DNA of 64,000 nucleotides, taken from contig CAZUJF010000007.1 in the NCBI GenBank assembly GCA_964619955.1, forward strand, positions 1-64,000. Reading direction: 5' to 3'. A program made the position numbers and the translations under genes. The notes beneath the pieces are model-generated. The model ran no database searches. It saw nothing but the letters and a program-made list of their open reading frames with translations, and was not told where the DNA came from. Positions 7,228 to 16,128 of the stretch are shown here, piece after piece. Source of the DNA: JACQFK01 sp964619955. GTDB taxonomy: Bacteria; Planctomycetota; MHYJ01; JACPRB01. Every line of letters begins with the position of its first letter. The first letter of the stretch is position 1.

Positions 7228-8490
7228 TTATCCGGGCTTGACGCGCGCCCCGTAGTCCTCGAAGCGCCCCGCCTTCCTCAACTGCGGGAACAGGCCCGCC
7301 CAGAGCAGCACGACCGCGATCGTGCCCGCGCCGCCCACCACGACGGCGTTCACCGCCCCCCACCACTTCGCCGTCACGCCCGACTCGAATTCGCCCAGCT
7401 CGTTCGACGCCCCGATGAAGATGAACGCCACCGCGCTCACCCGGCCCCGCACCTCGTCCGGCGTCGCCACCTGGATCAGCGTGTGGCGGACCGTCACGCT
7501 GATCATGTCCGCCGCGCCCCCCACGATCAGCGCCGCCACGGAGAGCCAGAGCTCCTTCGACAGCCCGAACAGGATCGTCGAAGCGCCGAAAAGCGCGACC
7601 GACCAGAGCAGCCAGAGCCCGATGCGCCGCTGCAGCGGACGGAACGCCAGGCAGAGCGCCGCCAGCCCGGCCCCCACCGAAGGGGCCGCGCGCAGGAGGC
7701 CCAGGCCCGTGGCGTCCGTCTGCAGCACGTCCTTCGCAAAGGCCGGCAGCAGCGCCGTCGCGCCCCCCAGCAGCACCGCGAAGAGATCCAGCGACATCGC
7801 CCCCAGCAGCAGCCGCTCCTGGAACACGTAGCGGAGGCCGCCCAGCAGCGCCCTCATGAACGGCTCCGTCCCCGCCCGCGCCGGGGGCCGCACCCGCATC
7901 AGCGCATAACACAGCAGCGCCAGGACGTAGAGCCCCATGCAGCTCCTGTAGAGCCCCGTGTACCCCAGCCGGCTCACCAGCAGGAGGCCCGCCACCGACG
8001 GCCCCACGATGGAGCCGATCTGGAACCCGATCTGCTGCCAGAGCACCGCGTTCGTGAAGTCTTTCGGCGGCACCACGGCCGTGAGGAACGCGGAGTTCGC
8101 CGGCGCGCTGAACGCGCGGATGATCCCGAAGAGGAACGAGACCCCGAAAATCACCGCCAGCGAGGAGGTCCCGGCCGACGAGGTCTGCGCCAGCGCCCCC
8201 GCGCAGAGAAAGCTGCTCGTCACACAGAGCATCACGATCCGCCGGCGGTCGTACCGGTCCGCCGCCGTGCCCGAGAACAGCGAGAACAGCAGGTTCGGGA
8301 TGAACTGCGTCAGGCCGACCATGCCCAGCATCCACACGTCGTGGGTGAGCTGGTAGACCTGCCAGCCGATCGCCGTCGCCAGCATCTGCCCGGAGAAGAT
8401 CGTGATCAGGCGGGACAGGGCGTAGAAGCGGAAGTCCCGGTGCCGGAACGCGGCCAGCGGCGAGGGACGCTCGGAAGGAAGCTCGTCCAT
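7228..8490 (-). CDS. MFS transporter of the EntS-like (MFS_3) type
   Basis: 420 aa from ATG 8490 (MDELPSERPSPLAAFRHRDFR). An upstream in-frame start at 8550 would add 20 residues with no signal. Twelve hydrophobic segments are visible, with the MFS loop GTAADRYDRRR between helices 2 and 3 and AFRHRDFRFYALSRLIT at the N-terminus, as in enterobactin-exporter-like proteins. It probably exports a small molecule from the cytoplasm; the substrate cannot be told. A -10-like TATCAT (complement of 8501-8506) ends 10 nt before the start codon and there is no Shine-Dalgarno, so the mRNA leader should be very short. Repeat C lies directly beyond its stop codon. Confidence 0.85.
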   Translation of the reverse strand: MDELPSERPSPLAAFRHRDFRFYALSRLITIFSGQMLATAIGWQVYQLTHDVWMLGMVGLTQFIPNLLFSLFSGTAADRYDRRRIVMLCVTSSFLCAGALAQTSSAGTSSLAVIFGVSFLFGIIRAFSAPANSAFLTAVVPPKDFTNAVLWQQIGFQIGSIVGPSVAGLLLVSRLGYTGLYRSCMGLYVLALLCYALMRVRPPARAGTEPFMRALLGGLRYVFQERLLLGAMSLDLFAVLLGGATALLPAFAKDVLQTDATGLGLLRAAPSVGAGLAALCLAFRPLQRRIGLWLLWSVALFGASTILFGLSKELWLSVAALIVGGAADMISVTVRHTLIQVATPDEVRGRVSAVAFIFIGASNELGEFESGVTAKWWGAVNAVVVGGAGTIAVVLLWAGLFPQLRKAGRFEDYGARVKPG

Positions 8491-8560
8491 GGGGCGCCCG
8501 ATGATACCCGAACACCCCGCCCAGGCGTAGATTAGGGCGGCCCCGGACACGCCGGCGCCT

Positions 8561-8584
8561 TATAATGGCCGGCCTTCCAGGAGA
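8561..8584 (+). promoter_or_regulatory. TATAAT -10 element and Shine-Dalgarno
   Basis: A perfect -10 TATAAT sits at 8561-8566, followed by AGGAGA (8579-8584) seven bases before ATG 8592. This is one of the few genes here with a conventional leader and a clear ribosome site. No good -35 is visible. Confidence 0.6.
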
Positions 8585-8591
8585 AAGAACC

Positions 8592-9476
8592 ATGGCGGAC
8601 TTCAGCCGGCGCGGATTCATCCAGGGCGCGGTGGCGGCGGGCGGAGCGGGCCTTCTCGGCGCCGCCGCGGCCGACGACGACCCCGCCTTCACCATCAAGA
8701 ACAAGCGCGTCAAGCAGTCCATCATGGGCTGGACGTTCAACCCGATGCCCACCGAGGAGCTCGCGAAGGCCTGCAAGGCCCTCGGCATGCACGCGATGGA
8801 GGGCGTCGACGCCAAACACTACCCCTTCATCCGCGAGCTCGGCCTCAAGATCGCGATCACGGGGAGCCACGGCTTCGCGAAGGGGCCCTGCGACCCCGCC
8901 CACAAGGAGGCGAGCGCCGCCGCGATCCGCAAGGGCATCGACCTCGCCGCGTCCGTGGACTGTCCCAACGTCATCACGTTCACCGGCATGCGCGTGAAGG
9001 ACCTCTCCGACGAGCAGATGACGCGAAACTGCGTCGAAACCTGGAAGTCGGTCGCCGCCTACGCGGAGGAGAAGAAGGTCGACATCTGCCTCGAGCACCT
9101 CAACTCGCGCGACGCGTCGCATCCCATGAAGGGCCACCCCGGCTACTTCGGGGACGACGTGGATCACTGCGTCGACATGATCAAGGCGGTGGGCTCGCCG
9201 CGCATGAAGCTGCTCTTCGACATCTACCACGTGCAGATCATGAACGGCGACGTCATCCGCCGGCTTCGCCAGTACAAGGACGTCATCGGCCACTACCACA
9301 CGGCGGGCGTCCCGGGCCGCGGCGAGCTCGACGAGACGCAGGAGCTGAACTACCCCGCGATCGTGAAGGCCATCGTGGAGACGGGCTTCCAGGGCTACCT
9401 CGCCCAGGAGTTCATCCCCACCTGGCCCGACAAGATCAAGGCCCTGCGCCACGCCGTGCGCGTCTGCGACGTGTAA
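8592..9476 (+). CDS. Tat-exported hydroxypyruvate-isomerase-like TIM barrel
   Basis: 294 aa. The start is set by AGGAGA seven bases upstream and by the Tat signal SRRGFIQGAVAAGGAGLLG at residues 5-23. The body is an AP-endonuclease-2/xylose-isomerase-like TIM barrel. Metal-ligand positions are visible in ICLEHLNSRD (Glu), KLLFDIYHVQ (Asp and His), GHYHTAGVPGRGELD (His) and LAQEFIP (Glu). Hydroxypyruvate isomerase (Hyi) relatives isomerise small keto/aldo sugars or acids. Exported PVC members are numerous but uncharacterised. It lies 40 bp before the ApnL-like gene on the same strand, suggesting a joint role in sugar acid catabolism. Confidence 0.8.
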   Translation: MADFSRRGFIQGAVAAGGAGLLGAAAADDDPAFTIKNKRVKQSIMGWTFNPMPTEELAKACKALGMHAMEGVDAKHYPFIRELGLKIAITGSHGFAKGPCDPAHKEASAAAIRKGIDLAASVDCPNVITFTGMRVKDLSDEQMTRNCVETWKSVAAYAEEKKVDICLEHLNSRDASHPMKGHPGYFGDDVDHCVDMIKAVGSPRMKLLFDIYHVQIMNGDVIRRLRQYKDVIGHYHTAGVPGRGELDETQELNYPAIVKAIVETGFQGYLAQEFIPTWPDKIKALRHAVRVCDV

Positions 9477-9516
9477 GTTCGGCCGCGTTTCATTACCATG
9501 TCCCCGGAGACCGGGG

Positions 9517-11457
9517 ATGAAAACGCTGCCGCTGCGCACCCTTCAGACGGGATCCGAGGATCCGCCCGCGGAGTATCGCGAGCTGTCCGCGGGCCCGCTG
9601 TCCCTGCGCTACGAGCACGCGGGCCTCCGCAACATCCGCTTCGGCACCCGGGAGGCCGTCCGGCGCGTCGGCCTCGCCGTCCGCGACCGGAACTGGAACG
9701 CCGTGCCCTTCCGCGTCGGCGGCCTGCAGCACGAAAGCGGCCCGGACGGCTTCTCCGTCTCGTTCCTGGCCGAGTCCACCCGGGAGGATCTGCCGCTGCG
9801 CTTCCGGGGCTGGATCCGGGGCAGCCCCAAGGGCGTGCTGACGTTCACGCTCGACGCCGACCCCCCGCGCGCGCTCGCCGTCACCCGCATCGGCCTCTCC
9901 GTGCTGCTCCCCATCAAGGAGCTCGCCGGCCGGCCCTGCGCCTTCGAACGCGTCAACGGCGCCATCACGCGCGGCAGCTTCCCGCGCTATGTGCAGCCCC
10001 ACGCCATCGCCGACGAGGTCCGGGCGCTGGCCTACGAGGTGGCCCCCGGCGTGCGCGTCCGCCTCAAGATGGAGGGCGACAGCTTCGAGCTCGAGGACGT
10101 CCGCAACTGGACCGACGCCGCGTACGAGCTCTACACGCCCGCCGCGCGCCTCGCCCTCCCCTTCGAGATCAAGGAAGGCACGCCGATCCGCCAGAGCTTC
10201 ACGCTCACGATCGACGGCCCCTCGAACGTCTCCCGCATCGATCCCGTCTCGACCTCCGTGTCCGTCGGCGCCGCCCCGCTCGCCCGCCTGCCCCGCCTCG
10301 GACTGGGCTCCGCGAGCCACGGGCGCGCCCTCGGACCCGCCGAACTCGCCCGCCTCAAGGCGCTGCGGCCCGGACACCTCCGCGTCGACGTCCGGCCCTC
10401 CGAGCCCCAGGCGGCGGGCCAGCTCCGCCGCGCGGCCGCGGAGGCGAAGTCGGCGGGCTGCCCGCTGGAAATCGCCGTCCATCTCGTCGACAAGGGCCCG
10501 GACGAACTCAAGGCCCTCGTCGCGCAGCTGGCCCCGCTCAACCCGCCCATCGTCCAGTGGATCGTCTACCACGACCGCGAGCCCGTGCCCTCCGAGCGCT
10601 TCATCGTCGCCGCGCGCGAGATCCTCCTGCCCTTCCGTCCGGAGGCGCGCATCGCGTCGGGCACGAACGCGTTCTTCTCGGACCTCAACCGCCACCGCCC
10701 GCCCAAGGCGGCGGAGCTGCTGGCCTTCTCGGCCTCGCCGCAGGTCCACGCCCAGGATCCGGGCACGTTCTTCGAGAACCTGGAGGGCCTCGCCTCCGCG
10801 ATCGAGAGCGCACGCCTCCTCCCGGGCGACCGGCCGGTCGTGGTGTCGCCGATCACGCTCCGCCCGCGCTTCAATCCGAACGCGACGGGCCCGGAGAACG
10901 ACACGCCGTCGGGCGAGCTTCCCGCGCGCGTGGATCCCCGCCAGCTCTCGCTCATGGGGGCCGCGTGGACCGCGGGCGCGCTCCGGGCCGTGGCCCAGAC
11001 CGGCGTCCACAGCGTCACGTTCTACGAGACCACCGGGCGCCAGGGGGTCATGGAACGGGAGATCGACCCGCCCCTGCACCCGCGATTCCCGTGCCTGCCC
11101 GGCTGGACCTTCCCCCTCTACCACGTGCTCGCGGATGCGGCGGACTTCGCGGGCGGCTCCGTGCTCCCGTGGATCCTGTCGCGCGATCTCGTGCTCGACG
11201 GCGTCGGGCTCCTCAAGGACGGACGCGTCCGCATCCTCCTGGCGAACCTCACGTCCCAGAACCAGAAGGCCCGCCTGGCCTGCCCGCTCTTCAAGAGCCC
11301 CGTCCTGGTCCGCCGCCTGGACGAGACCACCGCGATGGAGGCGATCACGCGGCCCGCGGAGTTCCGCGCGAATCCGGGGGAGATCACCGGGGCCGGCGAC
11401 GGCCCGCTGGAACTCGAGCTGCTGCCCTACGCGGTCGTCCGCATCGACAACGCTTAG
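9517..11457 (+). CDS. D-apionate lactonase-like protein (ApnL family)
   Basis: 646 aa, no signal peptide. Three parts are visible: an N-terminal beta-sandwich to about residue 230 containing ELEDVRNWTDAAYELYTP, a middle TIM-barrel-like part (about 260-560) with GHLRVDVRP, IVQWIVYHDRE, ASGTNAFFSDLNRHRP and SVTFYETTGRQG, and a short C-terminal beta domain ending ELELLPYAVVRID. From memory this order and the RNWTDA signature match D-apionate lactonase (ApnL), which opens D-apionolactone in apiose catabolism. The other apiose genes are not in the window, so the substrate could be another sugar lactone. The isomerase-like gene just upstream supports a sugar acid role. Confidence 0.65.
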   Translation: MKTLPLRTLQTGSEDPPAEYRELSAGPLSLRYEHAGLRNIRFGTREAVRRVGLAVRDRNWNAVPFRVGGLQHESGPDGFSVSFLAESTREDLPLRFRGWIRGSPKGVLTFTLDADPPRALAVTRIGLSVLLPIKELAGRPCAFERVNGAITRGSFPRYVQPHAIADEVRALAYEVAPGVRVRLKMEGDSFELEDVRNWTDAAYELYTPAARLALPFEIKEGTPIRQSFTLTIDGPSNVSRIDPVSTSVSVGAAPLARLPRLGLGSASHGRALGPAELARLKALRPGHLRVDVRPSEPQAAGQLRRAAAEAKSAGCPLEIAVHLVDKGPDELKALVAQLAPLNPPIVQWIVYHDREPVPSERFIVAAREILLPFRPEARIASGTNAFFSDLNRHRPPKAAELLAFSASPQVHAQDPGTFFENLEGLASAIESARLLPGDRPVVVSPITLRPRFNPNATGPENDTPSGELPARVDPRQLSLMGAAWTAGALRAVAQTGVHSVTFYETTGRQGVMEREIDPPLHPRFPCLPGWTFPLYHVLADAADFAGGSVLPWILSRDLVLDGVGLLKDGRVRILLANLTSQNQKARLACPLFKSPVLVRRLDETTAMEAITRPAEFRANPGEITGAGDGPLELELLPYAVVRIDNA

Positions 11458-11461
11458 GCTT

Positions 11462-12136
11462 TCACCCTCCTTCGCTCATCTTCCGGATTGGAGCTTCGGA
11501 GGGCTTCGTCCCCCCTTCGCTCATCTTCTGGATTGGAGCTTCGGAGGGCTTCGCCCCCACCAGGACCTGCGACCAGGGGGCGCTCACGACGTAGCCGCGC
11601 CCCTCGAACCAGCGGCGCACGCACGAGGGGCAGAGGCCGCGGGTGCCGTCCGGGTTCGGCGCGAGAAATAAACCGCCCTCGGGATGCCGCCAGGCATGAT
11701 CCCAATAGCGGAAGCGATGGAGATGCAGGGCGCCGGCGAGGCGTCCGATCGCGCCGGCCGGCCGGCCCCCGCCCTTGTGCCAGCGGTTCTTGAGATAGAC
11801 GCGGCCGCCGGGGCGCAGGACGCGGTCGATTTCGAAGAGCACCCGCTCCGGGTCCGCCAGGCCGTGCAGCACGTTCATGCAGAGGACGGCGCCGCAGGAA
11901 CGCGACCGCAGCGGCGCCCGGTGGAGGTCCCCCGCCAGCGCGGGTTTGCCGAGGGCGATGACGCGCCGCGCGGCGTCGGGGTTGAGATCCAGCCCCACGT
12001 AGCGCGGCGAAGCGCCCGCGAAGATGCCGTCGCCGCAGCCGAAGTCGAGCACCGGCCCCTCGACGCCCCGGAGGGCCTCGAGCACGTCCGGCAGATGTTT
12101 GCCCCCGTGGGAGCGCGAGCGGGGATCCTCGGGCAC
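11462..12136 (-). CDS. SAM-dependent methyltransferase, class I, with repeat-derived tail
   Basis: Start GTG 12136 overlaps the esterase stop by one base (TAGTG). About 224 aa. Motif I VLDFGCGDGIF, the acidic residue in VGLDLNP, a CMNVLHGLADPERVLFEIDRVLRPGG post-motif region and YLKNRWHKG show a Methyltransf_11-type fold. GLCPSCVRRWF holds a CxxC. The last 30 residues are two copies of a 15-residue unit (KPSEAPI(Q/R)KMSEGG) encoded by a 45-bp tandem repeat. This is probably intergenic repeat DNA that has extended the frame beyond a natural end near WSQVLVG. Target unknown. Confidence 0.75.
   Translation of the reverse strand: MPEDPRSRSHGGKHLPDVLEALRGVEGPVLDFGCGDGIFAGASPRYVGLDLNPDAARRVIALGKPALAGDLHRAPLRSRSCGAVLCMNVLHGLADPERVLFEIDRVLRPGGRVYLKNRWHKGGGRPAGAIGRLAGALHLHRFRYWDHAWRHPEGGLFLAPNPDGTRGLCPSCVRRWFEGRGYVVSAPWSQVLVGAKPSEAPIQKMSEGGTKPSEAPIRKMSEGG
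11469..11558. repeat. 45-bp tandem duplication between convergent genes
   Basis: Two head-to-tail copies of a 45-bp unit beginning CCTTCGCTCATCTTC (11469-11513 and 11514-11558) differ at only a few bases. The array lies in the gap after the ApnL-like gene and is read through as the C-terminus of the methyltransferase on the other strand. Confidence 0.85.
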
Positions 12137-13056
12137 TAGGGACCCTCGGGGCGCCAGAGCCAGATCAGGGACTCCGGCATCAGCGCCCCGCCGTGCACGC
12201 CGGAGTGTTTCCCCTCCCCGTACACGAAGCGGTGGTCGTACTTCTTGAATTTCAGGGAGGCCGCCATTTCCTGGTTGGCGAGCGGCCAGTTGCCGTGCTC
12301 GTTGTCCAGGTCGTTGGAGCCGTCCTGCAGGAAGACGCGCAGGGGCTTGGGCGCCGTCTTCCGGATCAGCGCCGGATACACGTGGCCGCCGCGGATGTTG
12401 GTGAAGCTGCCCACGTGCGAAAGCACTTTGCGGAACTGGTCCGGCTTCTCCCAGGCCGCCGTGAACGCGCAGATGCCGCCGGAGCTGGCGCCCGCGATCG
12501 CGCGGTCCGCGGGATCCTTGGAAATATTCAGCGTCTTCGCCGCTTCGGGGAGGAGCTCCTCGACGAGGAAGCGCGCGTACTGGTCGCCGAGCGAGTCGTA
12601 TTCGAAACTGCGGTTGGAGCGCGGCTTCTGGCCCTCCTTCTCCGGCGGGAAGGACCCGGGGTTGATGAAGAGGCCGATCATCGCGGGGATCTTCTTCTGG
12701 TGGATGAGGTTGTCGAAGACGCCCGGGACGCGGTACGGTCCCGTCTCGCTCACATAGCCGCCGCCGTCCTGGAAGATCATCAGCGGATGGGGCTTCGCCG
12801 CGTCGTACCCGGCGGGGACGTAGGTCCAATAGTCGCGCACGGTGCCGGCGAAGACCCGGGACTTCCAGCTGAACTTGCTGACGACGCCCCTGGGCACGCC
12901 CTCCTGCCGCTGGGAGTCCGGCCCGAGCGGATAGAGCTTCTTCTCATCAGGACCGGTCTGGACGGGCGGGTTCGGAGCCGGTGCGGGAGCCTCGGGCGGC
13001 GCCGCCGCGCAGGCCGCCAGCGCGAGCGTCAGCAGCAGGGACAGGGGCTTGCTCAT
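12136..13056 (-). CDS. Secreted esterase, enterochelin-esterase/feruloyl-esterase-like
   Basis: About 306 aa from ATG 13056 (MSKPLSLLLTLALAAC, a lipobox LAAC); an in-frame ATG at 13068 is possible. The alpha/beta-hydrolase core shows a WTYVPAGYDAAKPHPLMIFQDGG strand region (split here as oxyanion strand QDGG), the nucleophile elbow GASSGG (Ser near 190), and a late His in GKHSGVHGG. This is the D1/COG2382 type found in xylan- and ferulate-cleaving esterases. It probably acts as a lipoprotein outside the cytoplasm, releasing acyl groups from plant polysaccharides. It is coupled to the methyltransferase downstream and preceded by the zinc-ribbon protein gene. Confidence 0.8.
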   Translation of the reverse strand: MSKPLSLLLTLALAACAAAPPEAPAPAPNPPVQTGPDEKKLYPLGPDSQRQEGVPRGVVSKFSWKSRVFAGTVRDYWTYVPAGYDAAKPHPLMIFQDGGGYVSETGPYRVPGVFDNLIHQKKIPAMIGLFINPGSFPPEKEGQKPRSNRSFEYDSLGDQYARFLVEELLPEAAKTLNISKDPADRAIAGASSGGICAFTAAWEKPDQFRKVLSHVGSFTNIRGGHVYPALIRKTAPKPLRVFLQDGSNDLDNEHGNWPLANQEMAASLKFKKYDHRFVYGEGKHSGVHGGALMPESLIWLWRPEGP

Positions 13057-13073
13057 AGTCACGGTCATCCTCG

Positions 13074-13949
13074 TCAGAAGTGCCGCCGGGTGAGTTCGTT
13101 GAGGCGCTCGCCCAGCGTCTTGATGAGCAGCTGGAGCTCCTTGATCCGCTGGTCCCGCTGCGCGAGCTCCGTCTGGAGGCCCTCCGCCTTCGAGGCCGCC
13201 TCCTGCAGGCGCCCCTTCAGGTCGCGCGTCTGGCCCTCGGCGTTCTTCAGGGCCAGCAGCCGCGACTCGGCCGCGGCAAGCCTCTTGCGCAGATCGGCCA
13301 GCTCCGTCTCGGAGGAGGCTTTCAGCTTGCCCAGCTCCGCCCGCAGCCGCTCGGCGTCGATGCGCACGGCGTCGAGCACGGACTGGAGGTCGTCCACGGT
13401 CTTGTGGCGCGCCTGGAGCTGCGCCTCGAGATCGCGGACGGCCCGCTCCTTCGCCTCGAGCGCCGTCCGCCCGGCGGCCCGCTCCTCCTCGGCGGCCTCC
13501 AGCCGCCGCTCCAGCGCCGAGCGCGCGAGGGCGAATTCGTCCTCCTTCCGGCGCCGGGCGAGCTTCGCCTCCGAGAGCTGCGCCTCGAGGCGTCCCAGCT
13601 CCTCCTCCACCGCCTTCCGGATCTCCTGTTTCTTGTCCAGCTCCCGGCGGAGTTCGGCTTCCGCCTGTTCGCGACGGCGTTCCGACTCCGCGAGGCGGTC
13701 GACGCCGCCGTCGGGCCGGAGTTCCGTCACGACGCCCGGAGGCCGGGGCGGGACCCGCTGGGCGAGCGCCGCGTAGGACAGCGGTCCCGCGGGGGCGGGC
13801 TTTTCCGGCGCCGGGGCGGGCACGGCGGCGTCCGCCGACACCGCATCGCCGCACCACGGGCAGAACGCCTTCCCGTCCGCTCCGGGCAGGGAGCGGAACT
13901 CCCCGCGCCTGCAACGCGGACAGGAATAACTTAGAACCCCGCCGGCCAT
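13074..13949 (-). CDS. Zinc-ribbon protein with long coiled coil
   Basis: 291 aa. The N-terminus has two CxxC pairs (C10, C13, C30, C33) spaced as a small zinc ribbon. A 45-residue Ala/Pro-rich linker follows, and from about residue 85 to the end there is an uninterrupted heptad-like coiled coil rich in Glu, Arg, Leu and Ala. There is no membrane segment. Coiled coils of this length usually oligomerise or scaffold; no enzymatic domain is seen and I do not recognise a family. It is first in the minus-strand run ahead of the esterase, 17 bp away. Confidence 0.7.
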   Translation of the reverse strand: MAGGVLSYSCPRCRRGEFRSLPGADGKAFCPWCGDAVSADAAVPAPAPEKPAPAGPLSYAALAQRVPPRPPGVVTELRPDGGVDRLAESERRREQAEAELRRELDKKQEIRKAVEEELGRLEAQLSEAKLARRRKEDEFALARSALERRLEAAEEERAAGRTALEAKERAVRDLEAQLQARHKTVDDLQSVLDAVRIDAERLRAELGKLKASSETELADLRKRLAAAESRLLALKNAEGQTRDLKGRLQEAASKAEGLQTELAQRDQRIKELQLLIKTLGERLNELTRRHF

Positions 13950-14005
13950 GACTGGATGGTAACCGTTGCGGGCCTTCAGGCAATGATTTGAAGAAGGCGC
14001 GGTTC

Positions 14006-14034
14006 TTGGCGTTCGGGGGCGCGCCGCCTATGAT
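14006..14034 (+). promoter_or_regulatory. Predicted promoter giving a leaderless mRNA
   Basis: TTGGCG (14006-14011), 17 bp, TATGAT (14029-14034). The expected start, 7 bases downstream of the -10, is at ATG 14041 itself, so the SGNH hydrolase mRNA would have no 5' leader. Confidence 0.6.
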
Positions 14035-14040
14035 GCGGAG

Positions 14041-15165
14041 ATGCTGCTGACCCTCCTGCTCCTCCAGGCGGCGGATGTGACGGTGCCTGCCGACTGCCCC
14101 AACGTCGTGCGGCGCGGCTCGCTGGACAACTCCCGCCTGGTCTTCGAGCAGGGCCGGGGCCACGTCGCCTTCCTCGGCGGCTCCATCACCGAGATGGAGG
14201 GCTACCGGCCCCGCGTGATGAAGGCCCTGGAGCGGCGCTTCCCCCGGACCCGCTTCGACGTCACCGCCGCCGGCATCGCCTCCACCTGCTCCACCACGGG
14301 GGCGTTCCGCCTGAAGACGGACGTCCTCGACAAGGGCCCCGTCGACCTCCTCTTCGTGGAATTCGCCGTCAACGACGACCAGGACGCCCGTCACGACCGC
14401 ATCCGCTGCATCCGGGGCCTGGAAGGCATCGTGCGCCAGGTCCGCCTCCACAACCCGCACGCGGATCTCGTCGTGACCTATTTCGTCAATGAACGCATGC
14501 TCGACACGTTCAAGGCCGGCGGCGACCCGCTCTCCAGCCGCAGCCACGAGGAGGTCCTCGTCCGCTACGGGATCCCCGGCATCGCGCTCAACCGCGAAGT
14601 CTCCCGGCGCCTGGAGCAGGGGACGCTGACCTGGAAGCAGTTCGGCGGCGTCCATCCCGGGCCCGACGGGAACCAGCTCTGCGCGAACATGATCGACGTG
14701 CTCCTCGAGCGCGCCTGGTCCGCACCGGCCGTCCGCAAGCCGCACCCGAGTCCGGAGCCGCTCGACCCCCACAGCTACGACGCAGGGCGCTTCGTCACCG
14801 ACGCGGACCTGGGTCCCGGCTGGACGCTGGAGCGGCCCGACTGGGCGTCGCTGAAGGGTGAATGCCGCGGCCGCTTCAAGGAGCTGCCGCTCTACTGCGC
14901 CACCAGGCCCGGAGCCGGGCTGACGCTCGCGTTCGAGGGCCGCGCGGCGGGGGCGTACCTGCTCGCCGGGCCGGATGCGGGGACGGTGGAGGTTTCGGTC
15001 GACGGCGGGCCGTTCAAGACGGTCGACCTGAAACACGCCTACAGCGCCGGCCTGCACTACCCGCGCACGATCCTGTTCGCCGAGGAGCTCCCCCGCGGCC
15101 CGCATGTGCTGCGCCTGCGGCTCACGAGCGGTGCCGCGCGGTTTCTGAAATTCTGCGTGAATTGA
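14041..15165 (+). CDS. Secreted SGNH/GDSL hydrolase
   Basis: 374 aa. Block I is FLGGSITEMEGY (nucleophile Ser near 52), block III appears as FVEFAVND (Asn of the GxND position) and block V as GGVHPGPDGNQ (catalytic His), so the SGNH catalytic set is complete. Residues 240-374 form an extra beta-rich domain ending LRLTSGAARFLKF, as in acetylxylan- or rhamnogalacturonan-acetylesterase-like proteins. The N-terminus is only MLLTLLLLQ before a polar stretch, an ultra-short leader of the kind shared by other secreted proteins here. The likely role is deacetylation of polysaccharide outside the cytoplasm. Confidence 0.8.
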   Translation: MLLTLLLLQAADVTVPADCPNVVRRGSLDNSRLVFEQGRGHVAFLGGSITEMEGYRPRVMKALERRFPRTRFDVTAAGIASTCSTTGAFRLKTDVLDKGPVDLLFVEFAVNDDQDARHDRIRCIRGLEGIVRQVRLHNPHADLVVTYFVNERMLDTFKAGGDPLSSRSHEEVLVRYGIPGIALNREVSRRLEQGTLTWKQFGGVHPGPDGNQLCANMIDVLLERAWSAPAVRKPHPSPEPLDPHSYDAGRFVTDADLGPGWTLERPDWASLKGECRGRFKELPLYCATRPGAGLTLAFEGRAAGAYLLAGPDAGTVEVSVDGGPFKTVDLKHAYSAGLHYPRTILFAEELPRGPHVLRLRLTSGAARFLKFCVN

Positions 15166-15243
15166 CCGGCGTCGGGATCGGCGGGAAGGAGCGCCGCCGG
15201 CCGCGCGTTAAACAACGGACACCGTTTCCCCGAAAGGCCCGAG

Positions 15244-16128
15244 ATGCCGACGACCTTGAAGCCGTTCAAGCCGCTGCTCGCCGTCCGCCAGGCGCCGCCC
15301 AAGCACTGGGTCGGGGACGGCTTCCACGTCCATTCCATGTTCAGCTACGCCGACGACGCCCGGCTCTTCAGCCCGTTCCTCCTGCTCGACTTCATGGCGC
15401 TCAAGACTTATCCGCCCACCGACGGCGAGCCCCGCGGCGTGGGCGAGCATCCCCACCGCGGCTTCGAGACCGTCACGATCCTGCACCAGGGCGAGGTCGA
15501 GCACCGCGACTCGGCCGGCCATCAGGGACGCATCGGCCCCGGCGACGTGCAATGGATGACGGCCGCGTCCGGCGTCGTCCACGAGGAGAAACACTCCCGC
15601 GAATTCAGCCGCACGGGCGGCGCGTTCGAGGGGGTCCAGCTCTGGGTCAACCTGCCCGCGAAGCTCAAGATGTCGAAGCCCAAGTACCAGGACCTCGCCG
15701 ACCGCAGGATTCCCGCCGTCCCGCTGCCCGACGGCGGCGGCCGCGTGCGCGTCATCGCGGGTTCGTTTCAGGGAAGCCAGGGGCCGGCGGAGACGTACAC
15801 GCCCCTCAAGCTCTGGGATGTGCAGCTCAAGGCCGGCGCCGCCGCCGAGTTCGCCCTCGAGGAGGGGCACAGCCTCGTCGTCCTGGTCTCGCGCGGCGCC
15901 GTGACGTTCAACGGGGACAAGGCCGCCGCGGCGGCGGAGCTCGCGATCTTCGACCGCAAGGGCCGGGGCCTCTCGGTCGCGGCGCAGAAGGACGCCCGGC
16001 TGCTCCTCATGTCGGGCGAGCCCATCGACGAGCCGGTCGTCGGGCACGGGCCCTTCGTCATGAACCGCCCGGCGGAGATCCGCCAGGCCATTCTGGATTA
16101 CCAGGAAGGCCGGATGGGGAGCCTATGA
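15244..16128 (+). CDS. Pirin-family bicupin
   Basis: 294 aa, cytoplasmic. The signature GEHPHRGFETVTI carries the first metal His residues (about 69 and 71), and SGVVHEEKHS supplies the third His and Glu. GDVQWMTAA precedes it, as in pirin and quercetinase-like proteins. The C-terminal cupin (150-290) lacks an obvious second metal set. Bacterial pirins bind iron and have been described as quercetinases or as regulators of metabolic enzymes; the role here is not evident. It overlaps the 3' end of the aroE-like gene by 6 bp in convergent orientation. Confidence 0.9.
   Translation: MPTTLKPFKPLLAVRQAPPKHWVGDGFHVHSMFSYADDARLFSPFLLLDFMALKTYPPTDGEPRGVGEHPHRGFETVTILHQGEVEHRDSAGHQGRIGPGDVQWMTAASGVVHEEKHSREFSRTGGAFEGVQLWVNLPAKLKMSKPKYQDLADRRIPAVPLPDGGGRVRVIAGSFQGSQGPAETYTPLKLWDVQLKAGAAAEFALEEGHSLVVLVSRGAVTFNGDKAAAAAELAIFDRKGRGLSVAAQKDARLLLMSGEPIDEPVVGHGPFVMNRPAEIRQAILDYQEGRMGSL

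Noticed and set aside
7078..8535. A 485-codon plus-strand frame over the MFS gene, starting in repeat C
   Set aside because: His/Arg/Pro-rich antisense frame; the minus strand has regular membrane helices and the MFS signature.
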